Shown here: piece by piece, positions 20,238 through 29,496 of the stretch
How positions within the stretch are numbered: position 1 is the first letter of the stretch
Layout: each line of letters starts with the position of its first letter
DNA from: Bacillus sp. (in: firmicutes)
Lineage (GTDB): Bacteria; Bacillota; Bacilli; Bacillales; Cytobacillaceae
NCBI GenBank assembly: GCA_031177865.1
Contig: JAPSKD010000006.1
Coordinates: 1-57,840 of the forward strand
DNA length: 57,840 nucleotides
Reading direction: 5' to 3'
Translations under genes and position numbers: made by a program
Notes under the pieces: generated by a model
Told to the model about the DNA's origin: nothing
The model's database searches: none
What the model saw: the letters and a program-made list of their open reading frames with translations, nothing else

Positions 20238-20250
20238 AAAGGATAAGCTA

Positions 20251-20280
20251 AAGATGGTCAATACTGATCATCTTTTTTTA
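20251..20280 (+). terminator. Terminator of artPQR
   Basis: Arms 20251-20260 and 20265-20274 pair over 10 bp (one wobble) followed by seven T. Confidence 0.85.
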
Positions 20281-20295
20281 TTTAGGAGAATTTTT

Positions 20296-21279
20296 ATGAA
20301 ATTTCGTATTGGTTACAGGACTTTAAAAACTGCGGCAGGTACTGCCATTTCCATTCTAATTGCCCAACAGCTCGGTCTAGATAACTTTGCTTCTGCAGGT
20401 ATATTAACTATTCTTTGTATTCAAGTAACGAAAAGAAGATCATTACGAACAGCTTGGGACCGTTTTTTAGCCTGTGTTTTGGTTATGCCCTTTTCTGCCC
20501 TCTTTTTTGAAGGGATTGCCTATCATCCAATCGTCATTGGTGTCATGCTGTTATTCTTTATCCCGACAGTGGTTATGCTTAAAGCAACCGATGGAGTCGT
20601 TACTAGTAGTGTTATTATCTTACATATCTATTTGGCTAACAAGATTACGATAGATCTTTTAATTAATGAGCTTGGTGTTATTGTCACCGGTATTGGTGTA
20701 GCGCTTTTGATAAATGTCTATATGCCAAGCGTAGATCAAAAATTAAGGTATTACCAAAGTAGAATTGAGGGCAATTTTAAAGTCATTTTTTGTGAGATGG
20801 TTAATTATCTGAGAACCGGTGATAGTCAATGGTCTGGTAAAGAAATAACGGAAACAGCACAAGTTCTGGATGAGGCAAAATCAATTGCACTTCTAGATGT
20901 AGAAAATCACGTGTTAAGAGAAGAAAATGACTATTATTACTACTTTAGAATGAGAGAGAAGCAATTTGAAATACTAGAACGGGTATTACCAATTGTAACT
21001 TCACTTACAGTTACGTTACCACAAGGAAAAATGATTGCTGAATTCCTCCAAGAATTATCCCAAAATATTCAACCTGGGAATACGGCCCATATTTATCTTG
21101 AAAAATTAAAAGAGATGAAAAAGGAATTTGAAGAAATGGAGCTGCCTAAGACAAGAGAAGAATTTGAAGTGCGTGCTGCACTGCTTCAATTAGTAAAAGA
21201 GATGAATGAATATCTCATCATTAAAAGTACCTTTAATACAACAAGATGGAATAAATTGAGAAAAATAGAAGCAAACTAA
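20296..21279 (+). CDS. yqjA: YqjA, aromatic acid exporter family protein
   Basis: A 327-residue membrane protein with an N-terminal hydrophobic region of roughly four to five helices (about residues 10-140) and a long hydrophilic C-terminal half rich in Glu/Lys helices, the layout of the DUF939/ArAE_1 family. The motif GYRTLKTAAGTAISILIAQ is typical. ATG at 20296 with TAGGAGA upstream is preferred; the open frame extends back into artR and its terminator. Substrate unknown. The L,D-transpeptidase gene begins 24 bases later. Confidence 0.85.
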   Translation: MKFRIGYRTLKTAAGTAISILIAQQLGLDNFASAGILTILCIQVTKRRSLRTAWDRFLACVLVMPFSALFFEGIAYHPIVIGVMLLFFIPTVVMLKATDGVVTSSVIILHIYLANKITIDLLINELGVIVTGIGVALLINVYMPSVDQKLRYYQSRIEGNFKVIFCEMVNYLRTGDSQWSGKEITETAQVLDEAKSIALLDVENHVLREENDYYYYFRMREKQFEILERVLPIVTSLTVTLPQGKMIAEFLQELSQNIQPGNTAHIYLEKLKEMKKEFEEMELPKTREEFEVRAALLQLVKEMNEYLIIKSTFNTTRWNKLRKIEAN

Positions 21280-21302
21280 GGAAAAAATGGCAGGTGGATT
21301 TT

Positions 21303-21815
21303 ATGATAAAGATACTATCGCCAATCCTGTTTGCTTTTTTTATTTCACCTCTATGGCCGCTAGGTCCAAATCCTCTCCCTGGTGACCCTTTTGTTATTGT
21401 CAATAAAACTACTAATGAATTAGCTTTTATTGATGAAAATAAGGTCCAAACCGTTGTGAGTGTTGGTACTGGTAAGACGAAAGAGTTAACACCAGAAGGT
21501 TTATTTACGATAACAGTAAAAGCGATAGACCCATACTATCGCCGTAAGGATATTCCTGGAGGTGACCCAAATAACCCACTTGGTTCTAGATGGATTGGCT
21601 TTGATGCAGTGGAAACAGATGGACGAATTTATGGTATTCATGGTACCAATCAGCCTGCCTCCATCGGAAGATATGTTTCGCAAGGCTGTATTCGTACACA
21701 GAATGAAGTCATTTCTTCCTTGTACCCCTTAATTCCATTAGGTACGAAAATATTGGTCACTTCAACGAAAAAATCTTTTGAGCAGATTGCAAAAGAACAT
21801 GGAGCTATACAATAA
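21303..21815 (+). CDS. L,D-transpeptidase (YkuD domain), secreted
   Basis: A 170-residue protein with an N-terminal hydrophobic signal/anchor and a YkuD catalytic domain. The active-site motif is HGTNQPASIGRYVSQGCIRT (His plus the S-x-G-C-x-R nucleophile Cys). Such enzymes make or edit L,D cross-links in peptidoglycan, and in Bacillus some act on spore cortex or wall. There is no LysM domain. ATG at 21303 with AGGTGG five bases upstream is preferred to GTG at 21294. It occupies the B. subtilis yqjB position between yqjA and yqjC; equivalence is not certain. Confidence 0.88.
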   Translation: MIKILSPILFAFFISPLWPLGPNPLPGDPFVIVNKTTNELAFIDENKVQTVVSVGTGKTKELTPEGLFTITVKAIDPYYRRKDIPGGDPNNPLGSRWIGFDAVETDGRIYGIHGTNQPASIGRYVSQGCIRTQNEVISSLYPLIPLGTKILVTSTKKSFEQIAKEHGAIQ

Positions 21816-21821
21816 ATATCA

Positions 21822-21856
21822 AAAGGGACTGTTCATTAGGACAGTCCCTTTGTCTA
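21822..21856. terminator. Bidirectional terminator between L,D-transpeptidase and prli42
   Basis: Perfect 11-bp stem (21822-21832 with 21841-21851) with T tracts in both directions, between convergent genes. Confidence 0.9.
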
Positions 21857-21864
21857 TGTTTTAA

Positions 21865-21960
21865 TTAAATAAATTGAGCAATCCCAATTAAGAGAGTTGA
21901 GGCTAACATAGCGATTAGCATTAAATACACGACTATTTTTCTTGTTCTCTTCTTATTCAA
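21865..21960 (-). CDS. prli42: Stressosome-associated miniprotein Prli42
   Basis: A 31-residue minus-strand reading frame, MNKKRTRKIVVYLMLIAML..., consisting of a basic N-terminus (KKRTRK) and one transmembrane helix (about residues 9-31). It closely resembles Prli42 of Firmicutes, which in Listeria anchors the stressosome RsbR proteins to the membrane and senses oxidative stress. It starts with TTG, with AAGGGGG eight bases upstream, and ends before a shared terminator. Recognition rests on the residue pattern and size. Confidence 0.85.
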   Translation of the reverse strand: MNKKRTRKIVVYLMLIAMLASTLLIGIAQFI

Positions 21961-22121
21961 AGTGGGTTCCCCCTTTATTTTATTAGCTTTCTTTATATTT
22001 TACAGGGAAAAGCCCAATTGAACAATGGAACAACATCTCATTTTGGGAAGGAATTATGAATTTTTTAGCGAATATGGTAATTGTCGAAACTATTTAAATT
22101 ATGAAAAATAGAGGGGTATAA

Positions 22122-22526
22122 ATGATTAAAAAAGTGGATCACATTGGAATTGCTGTTCGATCGCTTGAGACCACCCTGCCTTTTTATACGGAGGTCCTCA
22201 AGCTTCCTTTATTAGGGATTGAAGAAGTCGAAAGTCAAAAAGTTAGAGTTGCGTTTCTGAAAGCAGGGGAAACGAAACTAGAGCTCTTAGAACCAACAAC
22301 AGAGGAAAGTACAATAGCCCAATTTATTGAAAAACGTGGTGAGGGGATGCACCATATCGCTTTGGGTGTTAACTCTATTGAAGAAAGAATAATAGAAATG
22401 AAAGAAAAAGGGATTCGTATGATTGATGAAGAGCCAAGGATTGGTGCTGGAGGAGCACATATTGCCTTCATGCATCCCAAGTCAGCATCGGGTGTATTAG
22501 TCGAGCTATGCGAAAAGAAGGGGTGA
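22122..22526 (+). CDS. mce: Methylmalonyl-CoA epimerase
   Basis: A 134-residue vicinal-oxygen-chelate (glyoxalase-fold) enzyme that interconverts (S)- and (R)-methylmalonyl-CoA. The metal ligands appear in KVDHIGIAV, MHHIALGV and the C-terminal VELCE, and LELLEP is the family glutamate strand. It is followed after 8 bases by the carboxyltransferase gene, so the pair supplies (R)-methylmalonyl-CoA to the mutase at 12-16 kb. Equivalent to B. subtilis yqjC. Confidence 0.92.
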   Translation: MIKKVDHIGIAVRSLETTLPFYTEVLKLPLLGIEEVESQKVRVAFLKAGETKLELLEPTTEESTIAQFIEKRGEGMHHIALGVNSIEERIIEMKEKGIRMIDEEPRIGAGGAHIAFMHPKSASGVLVELCEKKG

Positions 22527-22534
22527 TGGGGTAA

Positions 22535-24085
22535 ATGATAGACATCTACGAGAAAATAAATGAATTATATGATAAACGCCGGGAAGTGGAGCTTGGCGGC
22601 GGTGACGAAAGAATCGAAAAACAGCATGAGAAGGGAAAATTAACAGCAAGAGAACGAATTGAGCTTTTGGTAGATAAAGGGTCATTCGTTGAACTAAGCC
22701 CATTTATTGAGCACAGGACGAACGATTTTGGTCTAGATGAACAGAAAGGTCCCGGTGATGGTGTTGTTACTGGTTACGGAAAAGTAAATGGCCGGCCAAT
22801 CTACTTATTTTCACAGGATTTTACCGTATTTGGCGGTGCCCTTGGGGAAATGCATGCCAAAAAAATTGCCAATGTTATGGATTTAGCTGCTAAAAACGGT
22901 ACACCGTTTGTTGGCCTAAATGATTCTGGAGGAGCACGAATTCAAGAAGGTGTGGTTTCACTAGACGGTTATGGCCATATCTTTTATCGAAATGCTATTT
23001 ATTCTGGGGTAATTCCGCAAATTTCTGTCATCATGGGACCTTGCGCCGGAGGAGCTGTCTATTCACCTGCGATTACTGATTTCGTATTTATGGTTGAAAA
23101 AACCAGTCAAATGTTTATTACTGGTCCAAAAGTAATCGAAACGGTAACAGGTGAGAAGATATCTGCCGAAGACCTTGGCGGTGCTCATGTTCATAATAGT
23201 ATTAGTGGCAATGCACATTTTGAAGCTTCTTCAGAGCAGGAGGTATTAGAAGAGGTTCGAAAGCTTCTTAGTTATCTTCCGCAAAATAACGAAGAAAAGC
23301 CTCCAAGACTTGTGGTAAATGAAGAAAATGATTATCGTCCAGACTTGACGGACGTTATTCCCTTCGATGCTGTTCGTCCCTATGACGTTCGAAAAGTAAT
23401 TGAACAAGTTTGTGATGCGGACTCTTTTATGGAAACTCAAAAGAACTTTGCGAAAAATATCGTGGTTGGATTTGCGAGGATTAAGGGAGAAACAGTAGGA
23501 CTCGTTTGTAATCAGCCAAAGGTTATGGCAGGCGGGCTTGACATTAATTCCTCTGATAAAGCGGCAAGATTTATCCGCACTTGCGACTCGTTTAATATTC
23601 CGATTATTACATTTGAAGATGTAACCGGCTTCTTCCCCGGTGTAAAACAGGAGCACGGAGGTATTATCCGCCACGGTGCAAAGATTCTGTATGCCTATTC
23701 AGAGGCGACTGTTCCGAAGTTGACTGTTATTTTAAGAAAAGCTTATGGAGGCGCATATGTAGCACTTAATAGTAAGTCTATCGGCGCAGATTTAGTGTTT
23801 GCGTGGCCAAATGCTGAAATTGCGGTAATGGGACCACAAGGAGCTGCTAATATCATTTTTGCGAAGGAAATTCAAAATAGCGATAATCCAGAGCAGGTAA
23901 GACAGCAAAAGATTGAAGAATACCGTGAAAAGTTTGCCAATCCATATGTGGCTGCAAGCAGAGGAATGGTTGATGATGTCATTGACCCTCGTGAAACGAG
24001 AATAAAGATTATTCAAGCATTAGAGATGCTTCGAAATAAAAAAGAATCTAGACCTTTCAAGAAACACGGGAATATCCCACTTTAA
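22535..24085 (+). CDS. yqjD: Acyl-CoA carboxylase carboxyltransferase subunit (PccB/YqjD type)
   Basis: A 516-residue biotin-dependent carboxyltransferase beta subunit, probably using propionyl-CoA/methylmalonyl-CoA. The crotonase-like halves carry the acyl-CoA site GGALGEMHAKKI and NDSGGARIQEGV, GPCAGGAVYSPA, and the carboxybiotin site DVTGFFPGVKQEHGGIIRHGAK and RKAYGGAYVALNSKSIGAD. No biotin carboxylase or carrier-protein gene is nearby, so its partner must be encoded elsewhere, or it works as a decarboxylase/transcarboxylase subunit. Confidence 0.9.
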   Translation: MIDIYEKINELYDKRREVELGGGDERIEKQHEKGKLTARERIELLVDKGSFVELSPFIEHRTNDFGLDEQKGPGDGVVTGYGKVNGRPIYLFSQDFTVFGGALGEMHAKKIANVMDLAAKNGTPFVGLNDSGGARIQEGVVSLDGYGHIFYRNAIYSGVIPQISVIMGPCAGGAVYSPAITDFVFMVEKTSQMFITGPKVIETVTGEKISAEDLGGAHVHNSISGNAHFEASSEQEVLEEVRKLLSYLPQNNEEKPPRLVVNEENDYRPDLTDVIPFDAVRPYDVRKVIEQVCDADSFMETQKNFAKNIVVGFARIKGETVGLVCNQPKVMAGGLDINSSDKAARFIRTCDSFNIPIITFEDVTGFFPGVKQEHGGIIRHGAKILYAYSEATVPKLTVILRKAYGGAYVALNSKSIGADLVFAWPNAEIAVMGPQGAANIIFAKEIQNSDNPEQVRQQKIEEYREKFANPYVAASRGMVDDVIDPRETRIKIIQALEMLRNKKESRPFKKHGNIPL

Positions 24086-24124
24086 AGCAATCATTTGAAG
24101 GCAGGTTTATGAAGGAGTATACTG

Positions 24125-24272
24125 AGAAAAGCAGAAGCGACCGTTTAGCGACGTATGAACTGGACCGCTCCGAATGAGATAAAGGAAACACGGAGCTCAA
24201 GTCGATCCGATGTTGACTTATCGTAAGGAGGAGAAGGGAAGTTCACTAGTCGTTGGTCGCTGGAGCTCGACA
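24125..24272 (+). repeat. Dispersed foldback repeat between yqjD and yqjE
   Basis: About 148 bp bounded by AAAAGCAGAAGCG on the left and CGCTGGAGCTCGACA on the right, the same kind of ends as the other repeats here. Inner ends AGCGACC and GGTCGCT are perfect inverted repeats, so the element can fold on itself. The internal sequence differs from the 36.5 and 57.6 kb copies, indicating a second subfamily. The 223-bp gap holds nothing else apart from the yqjE RBS. Confidence 0.75.
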
Positions 24273-24308
24273 TGTAGTAGTGAGTACATAAAACGGAGGG
24301 TTATTCAG

Positions 24309-25430
24309 ATGATTAATCATGAGCGTCTTTTGAATGAATTTTTAGAACTAGTACAAATTGATTCTGAAACAAAATACGAGACTGAAATTGCTAAAGTGTT
24401 AAAACAAAAGTTTACAGATTTAGGTCTTGACGTGTTTGAAGATGATACAACCGCTGTAACAGGACATGGAGCAGGTAACTTAGTTTGTACACTTGCTGCC
24501 ACAAAAGATGGTGTTGATCCTATTTACTTCACTTCCCATATGGATACAGTCGTTCCTGCAAGAGGTGTTAAACCCACTATCAAAGACGGTTATGTTGTAA
24601 CCGATGGAACTACGATTTTAGGTGCCGATGATAAAACGGGTTTAGCAGTCATGCTAGAAACGATTCGTGTCTTAAAAGAACAAAATATTCCTCATGGTCA
24701 AATCCAATTTGTCATCACAGTTGGAGAAGAATCTGGTCTTGTAGGAGCTAAAGCACTTGACTCTTCCTTATTAAAGGCGAAGTATGGCTACGCACTCGAC
24801 AGCGATGGATTAGTTGGAAATGTGGTCGTTGCCGCTCCAACCCAAGCTAAGATTAAAGCGGTCATTTACGGAAGAACTGCTCATGCTGGTGTTGCACCTG
24901 AAAAAGGAGTTTCTGCGATTACGATTGCAGCAAAATCGATTGCGAGAATGCCATTAGGCAGAATTGACTCAGAAACAACGGCAAATATCGGCCGCTTTGA
25001 AGGTGGCACACAAACGAATATCGTTTGCGACCGTGTAGATATTCTTGCAGAAGCCCGTTCCCTTATTGCCGAAAAGATGGAAGCGCAAGCCGCCAAAATG
25101 AAGCAAGCCTTTGAAACAGTTGCAGCCGAGATGGGCGGTAGAGCAGAAGTTGATATTGAAATCATGTACCCAGGATTTAAATTTGGTGAAGGTGATCAAG
25201 TCGTTGAGATTGCACGTAAAGCGGCAGCGAAAATTGGCCGCAGCTGTGAATTGCAGCATAGCGGCGGCGGAAGCGATGCCAACGTTATTGCAGGCTTTAA
25301 CATTCCAACCGTTAACCTAGCTGTCGGTTATGAAGATATCCATACTACAAATGAACGTATGCCGATTGAAGAATTAAACAAGCTTGCAGAAATGACAATT
25401 GCCATTATTGAAGAAGTGACAAATCAATAA
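24309..25430 (+). CDS. yqjE: M20 family metallopeptidase (PepT-like, YqjE)
   Basis: A 373-residue M20/M25/M40 di-zinc exopeptidase of the tripeptidase PepT-like group. Metal-site motifs are TSHMDTV, LGADDKTGLAV, GEESGLVGA and the C-terminal HSGGGSDAN, with the dimerisation lid in between (GRTAHAG). ATG at 24309 is preferred, with GGAGG ten bases upstream; the open frame extends 33 codons upstream into the repeat element. Cytoplasmic, probably in peptide turnover. Confidence 0.92.
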   Translation: MINHERLLNEFLELVQIDSETKYETEIAKVLKQKFTDLGLDVFEDDTTAVTGHGAGNLVCTLAATKDGVDPIYFTSHMDTVVPARGVKPTIKDGYVVTDGTTILGADDKTGLAVMLETIRVLKEQNIPHGQIQFVITVGEESGLVGAKALDSSLLKAKYGYALDSDGLVGNVVVAAPTQAKIKAVIYGRTAHAGVAPEKGVSAITIAAKSIARMPLGRIDSETTANIGRFEGGTQTNIVCDRVDILAEARSLIAEKMEAQAAKMKQAFETVAAEMGGRAEVDIEIMYPGFKFGEGDQVVEIARKAAAKIGRSCELQHSGGGSDANVIAGFNIPTVNLAVGYEDIHTTNERMPIEELNKLAEMTIAIIEEVTNQ

Positions 25431-25442
25431 GGATATGTAAGA

Positions 25443-25467
25443 GGGGAGCCAACTGGTTCTCCTTTTT
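25443..25467 (+). terminator. Terminator of yqjE
   Basis: Stem 25443-25450 with 25455-25462 (eight pairs, including wobbles) followed by TTTTT. Confidence 0.7.
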
Positions 25468-25509
25468 GCTATACTAAAGATACTATTGTTTATAGGAGAA
25501 GTGTCACGC

Positions 25510-26787
25510 ATGAAGGAAATGTATCCGAAAAAGGGAAGAGTCATTCTACATGTAGATATGAACAGCTTTTACGCCTCCGTGGAGATGGCTTATGAACCAG
25601 AATTGAAGGGGAAGCCCGTAGCAATTGCCGGAAACGTGGAGGAACGCAGGGGGATTATTATTACCTGCAGCTATGAAGCTAGAAAGTTTGGCGTCAAGAC
25701 TACGATGCCGCTGTGGGAAGCGAAAAAGCTTTGTCCTCAGTTAATCATTAGGAAACCAAATTTTGAACGTTACCGGACTGCGTCTATCGCTATGTTTGAG
25801 ATTCTTAGGAATTACACAGAACTTGTAGAACCTGTATCGATTGATGAAGGGTATATGGATATTACCGATTCCTTTGAACTTGGCAGTCCAATCGAAATCG
25901 CACAAAGTATTCAAAAAAGGGTTCTTGAACAGCTTGATTTGCCGTGCAGTATTGGTATTGCTCCGAATAAGTTTTTGGCAAAAACAGCTTCTGATATGAA
26001 AAAACCAATGGGAATTACGATACTGAGAAAGCGTGACATCCCTTCCGTTTTGTGGCCGTTAAACACGAGTGAGATGCATGGTATTGGTAAAAAGACTGCT
26101 GAAAAGTTAACAACAATTGGCATTCATACCATTGGAGAATTAGCATCTGGCAATGAGATACAGCTTAAATCACTGCTCGGCATTAATGGAATTCGCATAA
26201 AAGAACGGGCAAATGGAATCGATAATCGATCCGTCGATCCTGAGTCGGTGTCTGATTTTAAAAGTATTGGAAACTCCACAACGCTGCCAAAGGATACGAG
26301 CAATCAACAAGAATTGTACCGGGTATTGGAAGCATTGGCAGAAACGGTTTCAGTAAGGTTAAAGCGAAAAACTGTCCTAGCAACAACGCTGGGCATTACC
26401 ATTCGTTTTAAAGATCGAAAAACAATTACCCGCAGTAAGAAACTCTCCAACCCCATTCAGCACAAAGAAGATATTGCTTCACTTTCGAAGCAAATTTTTC
26501 TCAAAGCTTGGAATGGAGACCCTGTCCGTTTATTAGGAATTACAGGCTATGATTTAGTAGAGCAGGATTTAGCCTTTAAACAGCTTGATTTATTTTCATT
26601 TGAAAAAGACGCTAAAAAGGAACCGTTATTGAAAACACTATCCACATTACGTGATAAATATGGGAAAAGTATTATTGAAAATGCCGGCACCCGTAAAGTA
26701 AACAATGTTCATAATGTTGGTACCGGAACGAGCTTCAATAAAGATTTTCTCCGTTCTTTTCCGCAAAAAAAGAAGGAAGATGATTAA
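25510..26787 (+). CDS. dinB: DNA polymerase IV (Y family, YqjH)
   Basis: A 425-residue translesion polymerase. The catalytic palm has HVDMNSFYASVEMA and VSIDEGYMDIT (metal-binding Asp and DE pair), then thumb helix-hairpin-helix HGIGKKTAEKLTTIGI, a little-finger domain, and QLDLFSFE near the C-terminus, which resembles a beta-clamp-binding QLxLF motif. ATG at 25510 lies 10 bases after AGGAGA; an in-frame TTG at 25486 precedes the RBS. No SOS box was seen upstream, unlike the second Y-family polymerase at 35.3 kb. Confidence 0.94.
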   Translation: MKEMYPKKGRVILHVDMNSFYASVEMAYEPELKGKPVAIAGNVEERRGIIITCSYEARKFGVKTTMPLWEAKKLCPQLIIRKPNFERYRTASIAMFEILRNYTELVEPVSIDEGYMDITDSFELGSPIEIAQSIQKRVLEQLDLPCSIGIAPNKFLAKTASDMKKPMGITILRKRDIPSVLWPLNTSEMHGIGKKTAEKLTTIGIHTIGELASGNEIQLKSLLGINGIRIKERANGIDNRSVDPESVSDFKSIGNSTTLPKDTSNQQELYRVLEALAETVSVRLKRKTVLATTLGITIRFKDRKTITRSKKLSNPIQHKEDIASLSKQIFLKAWNGDPVRLLGITGYDLVEQDLAFKQLDLFSFEKDAKKEPLLKTLSTLRDKYGKSIIENAGTRKVNNVHNVGTGTSFNKDFLRSFPQKKKEDD

Positions 26788-26827
26788 AAGCTCCGCTATT
26801 GTTTTATAAACAAATGCGGAGCTTTTT
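26786..26827. terminator. Bidirectional terminator between dinB and zwf
   Basis: Perfect 11-bp stem, 26786-26796 with 26816-26826, A tract on one side and T tract on the other, between convergent genes. Confidence 0.9.
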
Positions 26828-26833
26828 AATGTA

Positions 26834-28336
26834 TTATTTACAGATATCTACATCTAAATCCGTTACAGGCCACCAGAAAAATCCATCTTTTTCTAACAGT
26901 TCATCAGCAGCTTTGGGTCCCATTGAACCAGATTCATAATTTGGATACTCTTCGGCTTTCGTTTTTTCCCATACTTCAGAAATATTATCAACAAAGGCCC
27001 AAGAATAGGCGACTTCATCCCAATGTGTAAAGTTAGTTGCATCACCGCGCATACAATCATACAGGAGCTTTTCATACCCTTCAGGCGTGTTCATTGCATG
27101 AATTCCTGTGTTAGCAAAACTTAATTTAACTTCTTGGGCATCGAGATGTCCACCAGCTTTTTTAGCGTTGAGATGAAGGGTGATTCCTTCCTCAGGCTGA
27201 ATATGGATGACAAGCAGATTAGGGTTCAACAGTTTTTCCGGCTGATAATAAAGGTTCATCGGAATGTCTTTAAATTGAACAACAATCTTTGTTGATTTTG
27301 TTGTCATTCTTTTTCCAGTTCGAATGTAAAAAGGCACACCAGCCCAGCGGAAATTATCAATCATAATTTTCCCGGCTACAAAAGTCTCTGTATTGGACTC
27401 GTTGTCAACCATTGGTTCTGCGCGATATTCAGGGACCTGTTTATCTTCGATCAAACCGGCACCATACTGGCCCCGGACAAAATATTTATTTATATTTTCG
27501 CCTTTGATCATTCTTAACGAACGAAATACTCGTACCTTCTCAGAACGAACCTCATCTGTTGTCAATTTAATCGGAGGCTCCATTGCAAGGAGTGCTACCA
27601 TTTGCATGATATGGTTTTGAACCATATCCCGGAGAGCCCCGCTCGTTTCATAATAACGGCCGCGTTCTTCCACTCCAAGTACTTCACTTGAGGTAATTTG
27701 AATATTGGAGATATAACGGTTGTTCCACAAAGGTTCAAAAATGGCATTCGCAAAACGAATAACTTCGATATTCCGAACCATTTCTTTTCCTAAATAGTGA
27801 TCAATTCGGTACACCTCTTTCTCTGAAAAAGCAGTTCGAATTTGCTGATTCAACTCTTTTGCAGATTCTAAATTATGACCGAATGGTTTTTCTATTACAA
27901 GACGTTTATACCCTTTAACATCTGTCAATCCATCTGATTTTAAATGTAGGGCAATTGGGCCGAAAAATTCAGGTGCCATCGCAAGATAGAAAATACGATT
28001 TCCTTCTAAATCATATTTATCATCAATTTGCTGTGCTAAATTTTTTAGGTTTTGGTATGAGCTGGAATCGGCTACATCGTGTGACTGATAATAGAAATGA
28101 GAGATAAACTCGTCAATTTTTTCCTTTTTGCCGAGAGCAGTTAGTACCGAGTCCTTTACAGAGTTCTGAAACTCTTCCGTAGATAAGGGTCTTCTTGCTA
28201 CTCCTATAACTGCGAATTTGTCTAATTTTCCTTTCTGAAACAATCGGTAAAGGGACGGAAATAGTTTCCGAACGGCTAAATCTCCCGTTGCACCAAATAT
28301 CATAATTAATGAAGTCATATTTTTAGATTGTTCCAC
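26834..28336 (-). CDS. zwf: Glucose-6-phosphate 1-dehydrogenase
   Basis: A 500-residue NADP-dependent enzyme that starts the oxidative pentose phosphate pathway. The N-terminal Rossmann motif is FGATGDLAVRKLFPSLY, EKPFGHNLESAKELN carries the conserved EKPFG, and the catalytic signature is RIDHYLGKEMVRN. In B. subtilis a 6-phosphogluconate dehydrogenase gene (gndA) sits between dinB and zwf; it is absent here. Divergent from rnz. Confidence 0.96.
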   Translation of the reverse strand: MEQSKNMTSLIMIFGATGDLAVRKLFPSLYRLFQKGKLDKFAVIGVARRPLSTEEFQNSVKDSVLTALGKKEKIDEFISHFYYQSHDVADSSSYQNLKNLAQQIDDKYDLEGNRIFYLAMAPEFFGPIALHLKSDGLTDVKGYKRLVIEKPFGHNLESAKELNQQIRTAFSEKEVYRIDHYLGKEMVRNIEVIRFANAIFEPLWNNRYISNIQITSSEVLGVEERGRYYETSGALRDMVQNHIMQMVALLAMEPPIKLTTDEVRSEKVRVFRSLRMIKGENINKYFVRGQYGAGLIEDKQVPEYRAEPMVDNESNTETFVAGKIMIDNFRWAGVPFYIRTGKRMTTKSTKIVVQFKDIPMNLYYQPEKLLNPNLLVIHIQPEEGITLHLNAKKAGGHLDAQEVKLSFANTGIHAMNTPEGYEKLLYDCMRGDATNFTHWDEVAYSWAFVDNISEVWEKTKAEEYPNYESGSMGPKAADELLEKDGFFWWPVTDLDVDICK

Positions 28337-28497
28337 GATAAATACCTCTCTTTATATGTATTCAATTTATATTTCGCAAAAAACAACTGAAGCATGTATT
28401 CAAATCTGTTCCTTTAAAAGAGAATATACGCACAAAGGGCAATTGTGCAAGCGATATGCTATATTATTTATATTATTATTCGGAAGGCGGGTTTATA

Positions 28498-29421
28498 TTG
28501 GACATATTATTTTTAGGCACTGGTGCTGGAATTCCAGCTAAGCTTCGGAATGTTACCTCTATTGCCTTAAAATTACTCGAAGAACGAGGAGCCATATGGT
28601 TGTTCGACGCAGGTGAAGCGACCCAGCACCAAATTTTACATACTTCGATCAGACCGCGCAGGATCGAGAAAATTTTCATTACCCACCTTCATGGTGATCA
28701 CATCTATGGTCTTCCTGGACTATTAGCCAGCCGTTCTTTTCAAGGCGGAGAAACAGAAGTGATTGTCTATGGACCCAAAGGTCTAAAAGAATATATCACC
28801 ATAAGCCTTACAGTCAACCAAACCTACTTAAAATACCCATTAAAAATCGTCGAAATAGGCGAAGGGGTTATTTTTGAAGATGAACAGTTTACTGTCGAAG
28901 CTCGACTTTTAGATCACGGCATTCCTTCATATGGATATCGGATTATTGAGAAGGATAAACCAGGAACTCTATTAGCGGACAAGCTTATCGAGGCGGGCGT
29001 ACAGCCAGGACCGATTTTCCGGAAAATTAAAGAAGGTGAAACAGTTACGCTTGATGATGGCACCATTATCGTACCAGCAGATTTTCTCGGTCCGGATATA
29101 AAGGGTCGGATTGTAACGATTCTTGGAGATACAAGATACTGTGACAACGCAATTCTTTTAGCCAAGGACGCAGATTTATTAATCCATGAAGCAACCTTTT
29201 CAAAAGGAGAAGAGAAGCTTGCCTTTGATTATTTCCACTCCACCACCCATCAGGCTGCTGAAGTGGCGAAACTATCCGGCAGTAAGCAGCTCTGTTTAAC
29301 CCACATTAGCTCACGCTACGATCGACAAGCCTGGGGTGAATTAGTTGCGGAAGCACAGGAAGTCTTTCTGGATACACACATTGCAGAAGACTTTAAAGAA
29401 ATAAATATACCTAGTAAATGA
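28498..29421 (+). CDS. rnz: Ribonuclease Z
   Basis: A 307-residue metallo-beta-lactamase endonuclease that matures the 3' ends of tRNAs lacking encoded CCA. It begins [21 protein letters not shown], then has the zinc motif [13 protein letters not shown] and later GDTRYCDN and HEATF. TTG at 28498 with GGAAGGCGGG upstream is preferred because the family starts right at this strand; the frame extends further back without support. Divergent from zwf, convergent with namA. Confidence 0.94.
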   Translation: MDILFLGTGAGIPAKLRNVTSIALKLLEERGAIWLFDAGEATQHQILHTSIRPRRIEKIFITHLHGDHIYGLPGLLASRSFQGGETEVIVYGPKGLKEYITISLTVNQTYLKYPLKIVEIGEGVIFEDEQFTVEARLLDHGIPSYGYRIIEKDKPGTLLADKLIEAGVQPGPIFRKIKEGETVTLDDGTIIVPADFLGPDIKGRIVTILGDTRYCDNAILLAKDADLLIHEATFSKGEEKLAFDYFHSTTHQAAEVAKLSGSKQLCLTHISSRYDRQAWGELVAEAQEVFLDTHIAEDFKEINIPSK

Positions 29422-29469
29422 ATGATTTCAGGTTACATCAATATATCCGCCATGACTATATTCCAGATT

Positions 29470-29494
29470 AAGACGGCCAAATGCCGTCTTTATT
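29470..29494. terminator. Bidirectional terminator between rnz and namA
   Basis: Stem AAGACGGC/GCCGTCTT, 29470-29477 with 29483-29490, 5-base loop, between convergent genes. Confidence 0.85.
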
Positions 29495-29496
29495 CG

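Noticed and set aside
24210-24308. N-terminal extension of the yqjE peptidase
   Set aside because: The codons fall in the dispersed repeat, and ATG 24309 has a proper RBS and family-like start.
25440-25509. Possible SOS box upstream of dinB
   Set aside because: No CGAAC-N4-GTTCG-like palindrome is present; the region is taken up by the yqjE terminator and the RBS.
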